A stretch of 64,000 nucleotides of DNA from Hyphomicrobiaceae bacterium (GCA_020638035.1 JACKJI010000003.1:248001-312000); one strand, 5' to 3'. Shown: positions 35,743 to 44,324, numbered from the stretch's first letter. A program made the numbers and translations. Notes: generated by a model not told the origin, from the letters alone.

Positions 35743-36065
35743 CGACGGCACGCGCCGGCGTCGTATGCGCAGTCAGCGGCATTCACCATGTGCCGGTCAA
35801 TCGTGCGCGGCTTGTTGGATCGACAGCAGGCCTCCATTCGCATCACGGATTGCATCTGCGCGTCCCGCATCAAGCGGCGTTCAAGAAGGCGCGCAACAGC
35901 GTGGGTTTTTGCGCGCCAAATCGGCTTTGCCAGCGAGTTTGTACTATTTGGCAATAAGAGGCGGATGCCCCCTGCGATAACGTCGCAGCCGGCCCGACTT
36001 CCATAGCGCCGCACAGAGCCCGCCAAAGGGGAAGCAGCCAGGAAACCAACCAAGGGGAAAGCCCA
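35743..36065. other. Promoter region of the quinoprotein dehydrogenase
   Basis: About 320 bp without a gene, separating the metallohydrolase from the dehydrogenase and implying an independent promoter for the latter. It contains the 16-bp element at 35940-35955. An AAGGGG ribosome-binding site lies just before 36066. Confidence 0.55.
35940..35955 (+). promoter_or_regulatory. Candidate operator, copy C (upstream of the dehydrogenase)
   Basis: TGTACTATTTGGCAAT lies 110 bp before the dehydrogenase start. It shares 15 of 16 bases with the element before pedF and 12 of 16 with the palindromic copy at 32134-32149. Confidence 0.6.
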
Positions 36066-37832
36066 ATGAAGACCTGGAAATGGTTTGCGACGGCGAGCGC
36101 GCTCGCGCTTTCGCTGACGGTGGCACAGCCATCGCTCGCTGATGTCTCGATCGACGACATCGTCAAGGATGCCGAGACGACGGGCGACGTCGTCTCCAAC
36201 GGTCTTGGCCCGCAGGGGCAGCGCTACAGTGCATTGAAGACCGTCAACACCGGCAACGTCGCAGGTCTTGTTCCTGCCTGGGCGATGTCGCTCGGCGGCG
36301 AGAAGATGCGCGGCCAGGAGACCCAGCCGCTCGTCAAGGACGGCGTGATGTACATCACCGGATCCTACAGCCGCGCCTGGGCGATCGACACCAAGACCGG
36401 CCGTGAGATCTGGCAGTACGATGCCCGCCTGCCGGAAGGCATTCTGCCGTGCTGTGACGTCATCAATCGCGGCGGCGCGCTCATCAAGGACAAGTTCATC
36501 TTCGGCACACTCGACGCCAAGCTGGTCGCGCTCGACGCGAAGACCGGAAAGGTCGTGTGGACGAAGAAGATCGACGACTTCAAGGCCGGTTACTCCTACA
36601 CCGCCGCGCCGCTCGTCGTTCCTTCCGAGAAGCATGGACCACTCATCGTGACGGGCGTGTCGGGAGGCGAGTTCGGTATCGTCGGGCGGATCGAGGCGCG
36701 CAAGGCCGATGACGGTGAACTCGTCTGGTCGCGGCCGACCATCGAAGGCCACATGGGCACTCTGAACGGCAAAGAGTCGACCATGACAGGCAAGAAGAAT
36801 GCGACCTGGCCGGGCGATCTGTGGCAGACGGGCGGCGGCGCCACCTGGCTCGGCGGCACCTATGATCCCGAGACCAAGCTGATCTTCATGGGCACCGGTA
36901 ACCCGGCTCCGTGGAACAGCCACATGCGCCCCGGCGATAACCTCTATTCGTGCTCGCGCCTCGCCCTTGACCCGGAAACCGGCGAGATCAAGTGGCACTT
37001 CCAGACGACGCCCAACGACGGCTGGGACTTCGACGGTGTCAACGAGGTCGTCTCGTTCGACCTCAACGGCACGAAGGCTGCCGCCACGGCCGACCGCAAC
37101 GGGTACTTCTATGTGCTCAATCGCGAGAACGGCAAGTTCATCGGCGGCTACCCGTTCGTGAAGAACATCTCGTGGGCGAAGGGCCTCGACAAGGATGGCC
37201 GCCCGATCTACGTGCCTGAGAACCGCCCGGGCAACCCGACCAAGTCGAAGGACGGCAAGAAGGGCGATTCGATCTTCGCTGTGCCGAGCTTCCTCGGCGG
37301 CAAGAACTGGATGCCCATCGCCTATTCCAAGGACACCAAGCTGTTCTACATCCCCTCCAACGAGTGGGGCATGGACCTGTGGAACGAGCCGGTGACCTAC
37401 AAGAAGGGCGCGGCTTATCTTGGCGCGGGCTTTACCATCAAGCCGATCTTTGACGACCACATCGGTTCGCTGAAGGCGATGGACCCGGCAACGGGCGAAG
37501 TGAAGTGGGAGTACAAGAACAGAGCGCCGCTGTGGGGCGGCATTCTCACCACCGGCGGCGGTCTCGTCTTCTTCGGCACGCCCGAGGGTGACCTCAAGGC
37601 CATGGACGCAGCGAGTGGCAAGGAGCTGTGGGCCTTCAACACCGGTTCCGGCATTGTCGGATCACCTGTCACCTGGGAGCAGGACGGCGAGCAGTTCATC
37701 TCCGTCGTGTCCGGCTGGGGTGGTGCTGTTCCGCTGTGGGGTGGCGAGGTCGCCAAGACCGTCGCTCACTTGAACCAGGGTGGCATGGTGTGGACCTTCA
37801 AGCTGCCCAAGCAGACGGCCCAGAAGAACTGA
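36066..37832 (+). CDS. exaA: PQQ-dependent alcohol dehydrogenase, ExaA/PedH type, probably lanthanide-dependent
   Basis: This 588-aa periplasmic quinoprotein has a signal peptide (residues 1-25) and the eight-bladed propeller with tryptophan-docking repeats. The vicinal cysteines CC (129-130) lie in LPCCDVINRGGAL, and Glu202 and Asn279 are likely metal ligands. The catalytic Asp321 sits in NDGWDFDGVNE. The Asp two residues later (323) is the extra acid of lanthanide enzymes such as PedH and XoxF; calcium ExaA/PedE have Ser there and MxaF has Ala. The overall wording (GYSYTAAPLV, VSGGEFGIVGRIEA, VSGWGGAVPLWGGEV) places it in the ethanol-dehydrogenase clade, not XoxF. It likely oxidises ethanol or other primary alcohols and passes electrons to PedF. 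Confidence 0.92.
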   Translation: MKTWKWFATASALALSLTVAQPSLADVSIDDIVKDAETTGDVVSNGLGPQGQRYSALKTVNTGNVAGLVPAWAMSLGGEKMRGQETQPLVKDGVMYITGSYSRAWAIDTKTGREIWQYDARLPEGILPCCDVINRGGALIKDKFIFGTLDAKLVALDAKTGKVVWTKKIDDFKAGYSYTAAPLVVPSEKHGPLIVTGVSGGEFGIVGRIEARKADDGELVWSRPTIEGHMGTLNGKESTMTGKKNATWPGDLWQTGGGATWLGGTYDPETKLIFMGTGNPAPWNSHMRPGDNLYSCSRLALDPETGEIKWHFQTTPNDGWDFDGVNEVVSFDLNGTKAAATADRNGYFYVLNRENGKFIGGYPFVKNISWAKGLDKDGRPIYVPENRPGNPTKSKDGKKGDSIFAVPSFLGGKNWMPIAYSKDTKLFYIPSNEWGMDLWNEPVTYKKGAAYLGAGFTIKPIFDDHIGSLKAMDPATGEVKWEYKNRAPLWGGILTTGGGLVFFGTPEGDLKAMDAASGKELWAFNTGSGIVGSPVTWEQDGEQFISVVSGWGGAVPLWGGEVAKTVAHLNQGGMVWTFKLPKQTAQKN

Positions 37833-37873
37833 TCGCCAGAGCGGCGCACGTCGCCGCCGTCGATCGAGGGGGT

Positions 37874-37907
37874 GGGGCGGGCAGGGCAACCTGCTCGCCC
37901 CTTTTTT
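37874..37907 (+). terminator. Intrinsic terminator after the quinoprotein dehydrogenase
   Basis: GGGGCGGGCAGG (37874-37885) pairs with CCTGCTCGCCCC (37890-37901), one G-T pair, around a GCAA tetraloop and is followed by TTTTTT. This is a textbook rho-independent terminator. Confidence 0.92.
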
Positions 37908-37990
37908 CGTCCATGCCGATATTCTGTTGGCTATAGCTTGTCGCGCGCACTTGCCAGTGCGGACGCGGTTTGGAAAAGTGCGAGGAAACA

Positions 37991-38704
37991 ATGGAAGTGG
38001 GTGAACATATCCACTCTGTCGCCTGGGAGGCGGACGCCGTGCCGGCAAATTTTCTCGTCGTCGACGATCACCCCTTGTTTCTCGAAGCGCTGCGCTTGTC
38101 GCTTGGCTCGGCCTTTCCTGATGCCGAGGTGACTGAGGCAACGTCGATCGCTGATGCACGTCAGGCGATCAGCGAAAAGGGCTCGTTCGATCTTGTGCTG
38201 CTCGACCTGTCGATGCCCGGTACATCGGGGTTCGATGGTCTCTTGGAACTGCGCACCGTCTATCCCAAGCTGCCCGTCGTCATCTGTTCCGCACTCGAGG
38301 ACCCGCGCATCATCCACGAGGCTTTGAGCTATGGGGCCTTAGGCTTTATCTCCAAGTCTGTACGTCGCGCAGAGTTGGCGTCAGCCATTGAGGAGGTGAT
38401 GTCGGGCAACGTCTATCTGCCGACGAGCTACAAGCCACCGGCCGCCGTTGTCCCGGGCTCTGATCTGGCGCAGAAGCTAGCGTCCCTGACACCGCAGCAG
38501 TTGCGCGTCCTCAAGATGCTGCGCCAGGGCATGCTCAACAAGCAGATCGCCTATGAGTTGAACGTCGGCGAGACGACGGTCAAAGCGCATGTCTCCGAGA
38601 TTTTGCGCAAGCTCAACGTCGCCTCTCGTACACAAGCCGTGATCGAGGTTTCGAAGATCGATTTCGAAAGCATCCTGGCGGCTGCCGACGAAGACAAGCC
38701 TTGA
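37991..38704 (+). CDS. LuxR-family (NarL-type) response regulator
   Basis: This 237-aa two-domain regulator has an N-terminal receiver (FLVVDDHPLFLEAL acidic pair, phospho-acceptor Asp in LVLLDLSMPG near residue 70, Lys in GFISKSVRR). The C-terminal LuxR helix-turn-helix is LTPQQLRVLKMLRQGMLNKQIAYELNVGETTVKAHV, given here in part as a landmark. ATG 37991 follows GAGGA closely; a TTG at 37970 is in frame but unlikely. It lies just after the dehydrogenase terminator. Regulators of this type (AgmR, ExaE, PedR) control PQQ alcohol oxidation in pseudomonads, so it is the best candidate to bind the repeated 16-bp element. No histidine kinase is adjacent. Confidence 0.88.
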   Translation: MEVGEHIHSVAWEADAVPANFLVVDDHPLFLEALRLSLGSAFPDAEVTEATSIADARQAISEKGSFDLVLLDLSMPGTSGFDGLLELRTVYPKLPVVICSALEDPRIIHEALSYGALGFISKSVRRAELASAIEEVMSGNVYLPTSYKPPAAVVPGSDLAQKLASLTPQQLRVLKMLRQGMLNKQIAYELNVGETTVKAHVSEILRKLNVASRTQAVIEVSKIDFESILAAADEDKP

Positions 38705-38756
38705 CGGCCGTACCGTCGATGACGAGCAACGCGAGTATGCGAGCCGGCCGCGCCTA

Positions 38757-39719
38757 TCAGCGGTCCGTCGACGATGTCGCGACCTGGGACGCCCATGATT
38801 CCGTCGCCGCCGTAGGTTCTGCCGTCGGCCGCAGGGTCGGAGGCGACTGCACACTGGCCTGTCGAGCCGTTGGTTTTTGCTGTGCATTTGCGACAGCCGT
38901 CGTCGCCGCTGGCATGTAGGGCTGCGGATCGATGCCGACGATCTTGCGCACCATTTCGGTATCTTCGGCGACCGTCGTTTCCGACAGCACGCGTCCGCCG
39001 ACCAGCTTGGCCTCGTCGTACTTGCCCTGCAGACCCAGCACCAGAGCGAGGTTCTTCTGCACCTTGTCCGAGTTGCCCTTGACCGCGGCCTCACGCAGGA
39101 GGCGCTCGCTGTCTCCCGCGCGCCCATCGAGCGCGTATGCCATGGCCAGGTTGTTCATCACGGACGGATTGCGGTTGGACAGTACGAGTGCGCGCTCGAA
39201 CAGGGTGACGGAATCCTTGGCCCTGCCTTCCTTCGCCGCAACCGTGCCGAGCGCCGACACGATGCGCCAGTCGGGCTTCGCCGGGTCGTCGGCGAAAGCC
39301 AGCACCTGTTTGGCGGTCTGCACCTGATCGAGTTCGAGGGCGAGACGGCCATACTCGCTCGCCAGCTCGCGGTTCTGGGCATGGTAGTTGGAGGTGTGCT
39401 GCAAGGCGGCGAGCGCTTCGCGCTTGCGGCCCATCGCCTTCAGGTTGCGGGCGTAGTTGAGCGCATACTCCAGCGTGGTCGGCGACTTGGAGAATTTCTC
39501 ACCCCAGTAGGAGGTGGCTTTCTGCAGTTCGGTCTGCGGGACTTCCGCAACCTCCTGCTGCTCAGCTCCGCTCGGCTTCTCTTTGCCAAACAGGTCCGCA
39601 GTGAGATCCGCACCCGATCCTGCGCATCCGCCGAGGCCGAGTGTCAGAGCGACGGCCGCGCTGAAAGCCGAGCGCCGGAGGAGCATCGCCATGGCGTTGA
39701 CGGATACGTGTTGCGACAT
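38757..39719 (-). CDS. TPR lipoprotein, TadD-like
   Basis: This 320-aa protein has a lipoprotein signal (VALTLGLGGCAGS, lipobox Cys near residue 30). It then has several tetratricopeptide repeats, for example LEYALNYARNLKAMGRKREALAAL and VMNNLAMAYALDGRAGDSERLLREA, shown only in part. A low-complexity Ala/Pro/Thr-rich tail follows from about residue 270. TadD is a pilotin-like outer-membrane partner of the Flp/Tad pilus, but no tad or cpa genes are nearby, so the link to pili is by similarity only. ATG 39719 has AGGAAA upstream. It converges with the response regulator gene. Confidence 0.78.
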   Translation of the reverse strand: MSQHVSVNAMAMLLRRSAFSAAVALTLGLGGCAGSGADLTADLFGKEKPSGAEQQEVAEVPQTELQKATSYWGEKFSKSPTTLEYALNYARNLKAMGRKREALAALQHTSNYHAQNRELASEYGRLALELDQVQTAKQVLAFADDPAKPDWRIVSALGTVAAKEGRAKDSVTLFERALVLSNRNPSVMNNLAMAYALDGRAGDSERLLREAAVKGNSDKVQKNLALVLGLQGKYDEAKLVGGRVLSETTVAEDTEMVRKIVGIDPQPYMPAATTAVANAQQKPTARQASVQSPPTLRPTAEPTAATESWASQVATSSTDR

Positions 39720-39988
39720 TGCGCATTTCCTGTTGGTGGCATTCGCGAGGTGCGAACTGCATGTTGAGTTGACGTCATTTTCCGGGACAGCGGTCAATAA
39801 AGCCTTAAGCTCTGACCGGCGCCCCTTCACGACTTTGAGGGGCTATGCAACCTGACATGCGCATCTCGCCGGGTGGGGCTTAGAGGCGGTGGCGAGGGAT
39901 GCTAAGATTGTTGGGCATGCGCCGTATGGCTCTCGCGCCGGCGCATTGAAGCAGAAATTCGCGAGCACAGCCCAAGGAGATGGCGCGC

Positions 39989-41440
39989 ATGGCATCAGCA
40001 GGCTCAGGTGGGACAGCAGCAGCGCTGCAGGGGGTCTTCACCAGCGCGGGCAGGGAGCCGGCACGTCCGATCCATCTGGTGCGCGCAGGCACAACGCCTG
40101 CCGAAATCACAGGGCTCGCGCCGACACAGCGCCGCTGGCTGGAGGATTGTGCGAGCGATCCGGGGAGCGCACGCAAGCAGACGCTCATTCCCGCACCGGA
40201 TGGTAGCCTGTCAGGTCTCGTGCTCGGCATCGGCAACGGCAATTCCGGCGATCCCTGCGGCCCTTCCGAGCTTCTGCTTGGCCAGGTCGCATCTTCCGCA
40301 CCACCTGGCACCTATGCGCTTGCCGAAGGTGATCATGATCCGACACTCGCCGCCACCGCCTGGGGACTGGGTGCCTACCGCTTCCGCCGCTACAAGACAC
40401 AGCCCGCGCGCAACGGTGAGACCCGTTTGGTGCTACCCGACGCTGCGGATGCGCGAGCCGTCACGGATATTGTCGAGGGAGTCTGGCTCGGACGCGATCT
40501 CATCAATACGCCGGCCTCCGATCTGGGCCCGGCCGAATTGGAGGTGGCATCCCGGGCCCTTGCCGACCGGCACGGTGCGATGTGCTCGGTCATCGTCGGT
40601 GAGGAACTGCTCGCGCGCAATTTCCCGATGATCCACGCCGTAGGTCGCGCCAGCGTGCGCGCCCCCCGCCTTATCGACATCACATGGCAACGGCCCGGCG
40701 GTCGCGCTGATGCGCCACGTGTCACCCTCGTCGGCAAGGGGATCTGCTTTGATACCGGCGGTCTCGACATCAAGCCGGCGAGCAACATGCTGCTGATGAA
40801 GAAGGACATGGGCGGAGCGGCGACGGCGCTCGCCCTCGCTCATATGGTCATGGCGCAAGGTCTCGACGTGCGCTTGCGGGTGCTTATTCCTGCGGCCGAG
40901 AACTCCATTGACGGCAATGCCTTCCGCCCGAGCGACGTGATCATGAGTCGGGCCGGCCAGAGCGTCGAGGTCGGCAACACCGACGCGGAAGGGCGGCTTG
41001 TGTTGGCGGACGCCTTGTCGCTGGCCGACGAAGAAAAGCCCGATCTGCTCCTTTCGCTCGCCACGCTGACAGGCGCCTGCCGCGTAGCGCTTGGCCCAGA
41101 TCTCCCCGGTCTCTTCACGTCCGACGATGCACTTGCTTCCGAACTCATCGCGGCGGGGCTTGCGGTCGGCGATCCGATGTGGCGCCTGCCGCTGTGGACC
41201 GGATACGATCGCAATCTCGACAGCGAGGTTGCCGATCTCAACAATGTCTCGGACGGTCCGTTCGCCGGCGCCATTACGGCTGCGTTGTTCTTGCGGCGCT
41301 TTGTCAGGAACGCAGCGAGCTTTGCACACATCGATTTGTTCGGTTGGCGTCCGTCTGCGCGTCCGCTCGGACCCAAAGGTGGCGAACCGCAGACCGCCCG
41401 TGCCATTTTCCGGGTTCTCAACGGTTGGCATGGAGTTTGA
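39989..41440 (+). CDS. Leucyl aminopeptidase family protein (M17)
   Basis: This 483-aa cytoplasmic metallopeptidase should remove N-terminal residues from peptides. The C-terminal catalytic domain shows VTLVGKGICFDTGGLDIKP, MKKDMGGAATALALA and the family signature NTDAEGRLVLADAL, with the two-zinc ligands (Lys, Asp, Asp, Glu) in place. The N-terminal domain is weakly conserved, as usual. ATG 39989 is favoured over 39980 because AAGGAG (39974-39979) touches the earlier codon but is 9 bp from the later one. The NlpC/P60 gene starts 5 bp after its stop; this pair recurs in alphaproteobacteria. Confidence 0.92.
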   Translation: MASAGSGGTAAALQGVFTSAGREPARPIHLVRAGTTPAEITGLAPTQRRWLEDCASDPGSARKQTLIPAPDGSLSGLVLGIGNGNSGDPCGPSELLLGQVASSAPPGTYALAEGDHDPTLAATAWGLGAYRFRRYKTQPARNGETRLVLPDAADARAVTDIVEGVWLGRDLINTPASDLGPAELEVASRALADRHGAMCSVIVGEELLARNFPMIHAVGRASVRAPRLIDITWQRPGGRADAPRVTLVGKGICFDTGGLDIKPASNMLLMKKDMGGAATALALAHMVMAQGLDVRLRVLIPAAENSIDGNAFRPSDVIMSRAGQSVEVGNTDAEGRLVLADALSLADEEKPDLLLSLATLTGACRVALGPDLPGLFTSDDALASELIAAGLAVGDPMWRLPLWTGYDRNLDSEVADLNNVSDGPFAGAITAALFLRRFVRNAASFAHIDLFGWRPSARPLGPKGGEPQTARAIFRVLNGWHGV

Positions 41441-41445
41441 TCCGT

Positions 41446-42387
41446 ATGTGCCCGCCACCGAACACTCCGCGTATTGGCGCCAACGATGATGCGGGTGCCG
41501 GCGCACCGCTCCAGCTCGATCCGCGCCTTCATGTCTATCGCGATGATCTTGCGGCCGCGGAGTTGAAGGGTCGCGTCCGGTCTCAGCGCTTCGTTGTGGG
41601 CGAGGCGCGTCAAGTCGTGCAGTCGGCACTGCCGTTGCGCGGGATACCCGACTCGAAGGCATCTTATGCCACCGAGTTGATCTTCGGCGAGCGCGTCATG
41701 GTCTACGAGACTCGCGAAGGCTGGGCCTGGGTGCAGTCGCAGCGTGATCGCTACGTCGGCTATGTGCCGACCGCCGCGCTCTCGCGCACTGTCGTCGCTC
41801 CGACCCACAAAGTGCGCGCGCTTGGAACGTTTCTCTATCCCGCTCCCGACATCAAGACAGCGCCGTTGATGCATCTTTCGATCGGCTCGGAGTTGGCGAT
41901 GGCCGAGACCGGAGAGAGTTTCAGCCGGCTCATCAAGGGGGGGTACGTCGTCAATCGCCACATCGTCGAGATCGACCGACATCATCGTGATTACGTCGAG
42001 ATCGCCGAGCGGTTCATCGGCACGCCTTATCTTTGGGGCGGACGCACGCGCCTTGGCATCGATTGTTCGGGCTTGGTGCAGGTCTCGCTGGAAGCCGCGG
42101 GCTTTGCAGCGCCACGTGACAGCGACATGCAGCAGTCCGCGCTCGGTGATCCGATAGCCGTGCCTTCCGATCTGGAGGGGCTTCGTCGTGGCGACCTCGT
42201 CTTCTGGAAGGGCCATGTCGGCCTCATGGTCGATGGCCTGATGCTCGTGCACGCCAATGCCCATCACATGGCCGTGGCGGTCGAGACGCTGCCGGAGGCA
42301 GTCGGGCGGATTGCTCGCTCGGGCAGTAGCATCGTCACAATAAGGCGGATGCCCGCACTCGCGGCGCCAATGCCGCCCACCGTTTGA
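41446..42387 (+). CDS. C40 family (NlpC/P60) peptidase with SH3-like domain
   Basis: This 313-aa protein has an N-terminal bacterial SH3-like region (MVYETREGWAWVQSQRDRYVGYVP and a second copy near LGTFLYPAPDIKT, given partially). The C-terminal NlpC/P60 hydrolase has its nucleophile Cys207 in GIDCSGLVQ, His257 in GHVGLMVDG and a polar third residue in HANAHHM. There is no signal peptide. Such enzymes cut the peptide part of murein or recycle muropeptides, and the pairing with an aminopeptidase suggests cytoplasmic recycling of peptides. GGAG lies 10 bp before ATG 41446. Confidence 0.9.
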   Translation: MCPPPNTPRIGANDDAGAGAPLQLDPRLHVYRDDLAAAELKGRVRSQRFVVGEARQVVQSALPLRGIPDSKASYATELIFGERVMVYETREGWAWVQSQRDRYVGYVPTAALSRTVVAPTHKVRALGTFLYPAPDIKTAPLMHLSIGSELAMAETGESFSRLIKGGYVVNRHIVEIDRHHRDYVEIAERFIGTPYLWGGRTRLGIDCSGLVQVSLEAAGFAAPRDSDMQQSALGDPIAVPSDLEGLRRGDLVFWKGHVGLMVDGLMLVHANAHHMAVAVETLPEAVGRIARSGSSIVTIRRMPALAAPMPPTV

Positions 42388-42400
42388 GGAGACCTCCACG

Positions 42401-42772
42401 ATGAGCGACGGCACCGGCAACTCATCAGACACGACCCGCGCGCGGCCGGCCGCGCTGACGGGAGCCGAGGTGGCTGCCCTCTGGCAGGGCGAGCGACGCG
42501 CGATCCGCTATTACGTTGCCGCGCTGACGGTCATGGCGGCCGGGCTCGGCCTCGTTGCATTCGCGGGCCTCGCCGGCGAGCTGCGCTATGTGATCGTACT
42601 GATCGCACTCGTACTGCTGGGCGGGGCTCTCTACGTGCAGCTGGCGATCCGCTGTCCGCGCTGCAATGCGAGGCTTTCCATACAGTCGCCGTTGCTGCTG
42701 CCCGACCGCTGCAAGGGCTGCGGCACGGCCATCGCGCGGCCACCCGTCCTCGATTCCGAGCTTGACGTTTGA
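42401..42772 (+). CDS. Small membrane protein with C-terminal zinc ribbon
   Basis: This 123-aa protein has an N-terminal polar region, two adjacent membrane helices (YYVAALTVMAAGLGLVAFAG and LRYVIVLIALVLLGGALYV), then two CxxC knuckles (CPRCNARL and CKGCG) that should bind one zinc ion on the cytoplasmic side. I do not recognise a named family. It lies 13 bp after the NlpC/P60 gene with a GAGGAG ribosome-binding site, so it probably belongs to the same transcript. Confidence 0.75.
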   Translation: MSDGTGNSSDTTRARPAALTGAEVAALWQGERRAIRYYVAALTVMAAGLGLVAFAGLAGELRYVIVLIALVLLGGALYVQLAIRCPRCNARLSIQSPLLLPDRCKGCGTAIARPPVLDSELDV

Positions 42773-43131
42773 ACAGAGCTCGCTGTGCGGCATGTCCTCG
42801 CCACAGCAGTCGCTGCGCACCGCAGAAAAACACCGATAACGGAACTGTTCGCCGTCATGAATGTGCTTATTAAGGCGTTCATGCTGAAAGACTTATTCAA
42901 ACTTGCGGAGTGTACGACTTTGGTCGATACTGGCGCCGCTTCGATCTGACGCAGGTCACATCGAGCAAATGGTTGTCCCCGTTCGAGACGACGTCGCGCG
43001 AGATGCATGCCAAGTCTGCTCAATTCGCGATCCCCAAGACTGCACGACGAGACTGCAGCGCGACACCTGCGTTTGGTGGCGCTCGAGCCGACAGCCCCTA
43101 AGACCAGTGCGGGGATCTCAGGAGTGAGCTG
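42773..43131. other. Spacer upstream of the cold-shock gene
   Basis: About 360 bp with no gene. It includes an inverted repeat CATGAA (42856-42861)/TTCATG (42878-42883) in an A/T-rich patch. Cold-shock genes often have long structured leaders, so part of this is probably the csp promoter and 5' untranslated region. An AGGAG precedes 43132. Confidence 0.45.
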
Positions 43132-43347
43132 ATGCGCCAGACCGGCATCGTGAAATTCTTCAATACTCAAAAGGGCTATGGATTCATCACGCCCGATGAC
43201 GGGGGCAAAGACGTCTTTGTTCACGTGACAGCAGTGGAGCGGTCCGGCATCGGCCCCTTGAACGAGGGCATGCGCATCTCCTTCGAGACAGAGCCTGACA
43301 AGCGCGGCAAGGGGCCAAAGGCCGTCGAGCTGAAGCTCGAGGGTTGA
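43132..43347 (+). CDS. Cold-shock protein, CspA family
   Basis: This 71-aa single OB-fold protein has RNP1 GYGFITPD and RNP2 DVFVHVTAVE, preceded by GIVKFFNTQK. Such proteins bind single-stranded RNA or DNA and unwind RNA at low temperature. The size is typical. It is monocistronic by position. Confidence 0.95.
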   Translation: MRQTGIVKFFNTQKGYGFITPDDGGKDVFVHVTAVERSGIGPLNEGMRISFETEPDKRGKGPKAVELKLEG

Positions 43348-43768
43348 GTGAGGCCGTGTCAGGGCGCTTCCACTGTCCTGACCCGAACAGCCCTTGCCTT
43401 GGCCGGTGCTCCCTCTTGGGTCGGCACCTGGTCTTGATCGTTTGATGTGTCCGATGTGCGTTGCCTCACGTGGCGACGCTGACGGGAATTAATGCGCCGC
43501 CGTTATGCGCGAGCGGCGAGGCAGTTCATTCCGCTTTGGATCGCGCGTACGAATGATCAGCCTGCGGCCGCGCCGCATCCTGTTGCGTGGAAATCGTTGT
43601 TCGCGTTCGACCACGCCGCGCGTCGGCCTGGAATGCCCAGAACGGCCGCGTCGCCGCCGGGCAACAATGCCACTGAAAACGCTGTGCCGACGTCCGCGCC
43701 GAATGGTCTCTGCATGGCCTTTCGGGCAGTCTCTCGCCATTTGCTGCGAGCCATGGGAGATCCAAGGG
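43348..43768. other. Spacer between csp and small secreted protein gene
   Basis: About 420 bp. GTCAGG (43358-43363) pairs with CCTGAC (43377-43382) shortly after csp and may aid termination. Frames open across 43500-43770 on several phases are not protein-like apart from the start of the next gene. Confidence 0.4.
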
Positions 43769-44077
43769 ATGTTGAAGCTCAGTTCCGCATTTGTCGTCGT
43801 CTGCACCACCTGCGCTGCATTGATGGCCGTGACCGGAAGCGCGGAAGCCAAGAAATCGTGCGTCGTGAAGGCGGCCGAGGGCACAGGCTCGGATGAGAAG
43901 GCAGCCAAGTTCCAGGTCGACGAGGCCCTCTTGCAGGCTGTCGACTGGGGCGCCTGGGCGTCGTGGATGGCGAACGGCACGACACCGGGCTACGAATACG
44001 GCAAGCGCAAGTACAAGTGCTCGAAGGGTGGCATTGGCGTCGTCTGCCGCGGCCAGGCAAAGATCTGCAAGCTCTAA
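43769..44077 (+). CDS. Small secreted four-cysteine protein, copy 1
   Basis: This 102-aa protein has a signal peptide (AFVVVCTTCAALMAVTGSAEA, cleavage before KKSC). The mature part has four cysteines in the pattern C-x52-C-x8-C-x6-C, ending YKCSKGGIGVVCRGQAKICKL (last residues shown in part: CRGQAKICKL). Between the first and second Cys lies AAKFQVDEALLQAV. The genes at 44325 and 46181 share the layout, so these appear to be paralogs. ATG 43769 has GGGAG 9 bp upstream. No function is known to me; two disulfides in the periplasm are likely. Confidence 0.75.
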   Translation: MLKLSSAFVVVCTTCAALMAVTGSAEAKKSCVVKAAEGTGSDEKAAKFQVDEALLQAVDWGAWASWMANGTTPGYEYGKRKYKCSKGGIGVVCRGQAKICKL

Positions 44078-44324
44078 GGTTCTGCGGTTCTGCGACACTG
44101 GAATGATCTGTGCTCGTCCAGGCGCAGCGGCGGTTGAAACCGGCGTTGCGCCTGTTCCGTTCGCTGTGCAGAGCGCCGCGTGGCCGCGCGGCCACCAGCA
44201 AGTCGCAATCGCGCTTTTGCTCGATCAGTGCCTGCTCGGCAGCCATTCCCACGGACCTGAACCGCGAGATAATGGATGACAGCGCGCAGTTGTCCGCGCT
44301 CAACTTTTCGAATGGAGCCACGTG

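Noticed and set aside
36066..37832. XoxF methanol dehydrogenase
   Set aside because: The D-x-D metal motif is shared, but the sequence around the vicinal cysteines and the C-terminal half match the ExaA/PedH ethanol-dehydrogenase clade, and the neighbouring cytochrome is PedF-type, not XoxG.
38757..39719. Tad/Flp pilus locus
   Set aside because: Only a TadD-like TPR lipoprotein is present; no tadA, tadB, tadC, cpaB or flp genes accompany it.
40840..42432. 530-codon open frame opposite the aminopeptidase and NlpC/P60 genes
   Set aside because: It spans two genes of known function on the other strand and has no plausible start or domain.
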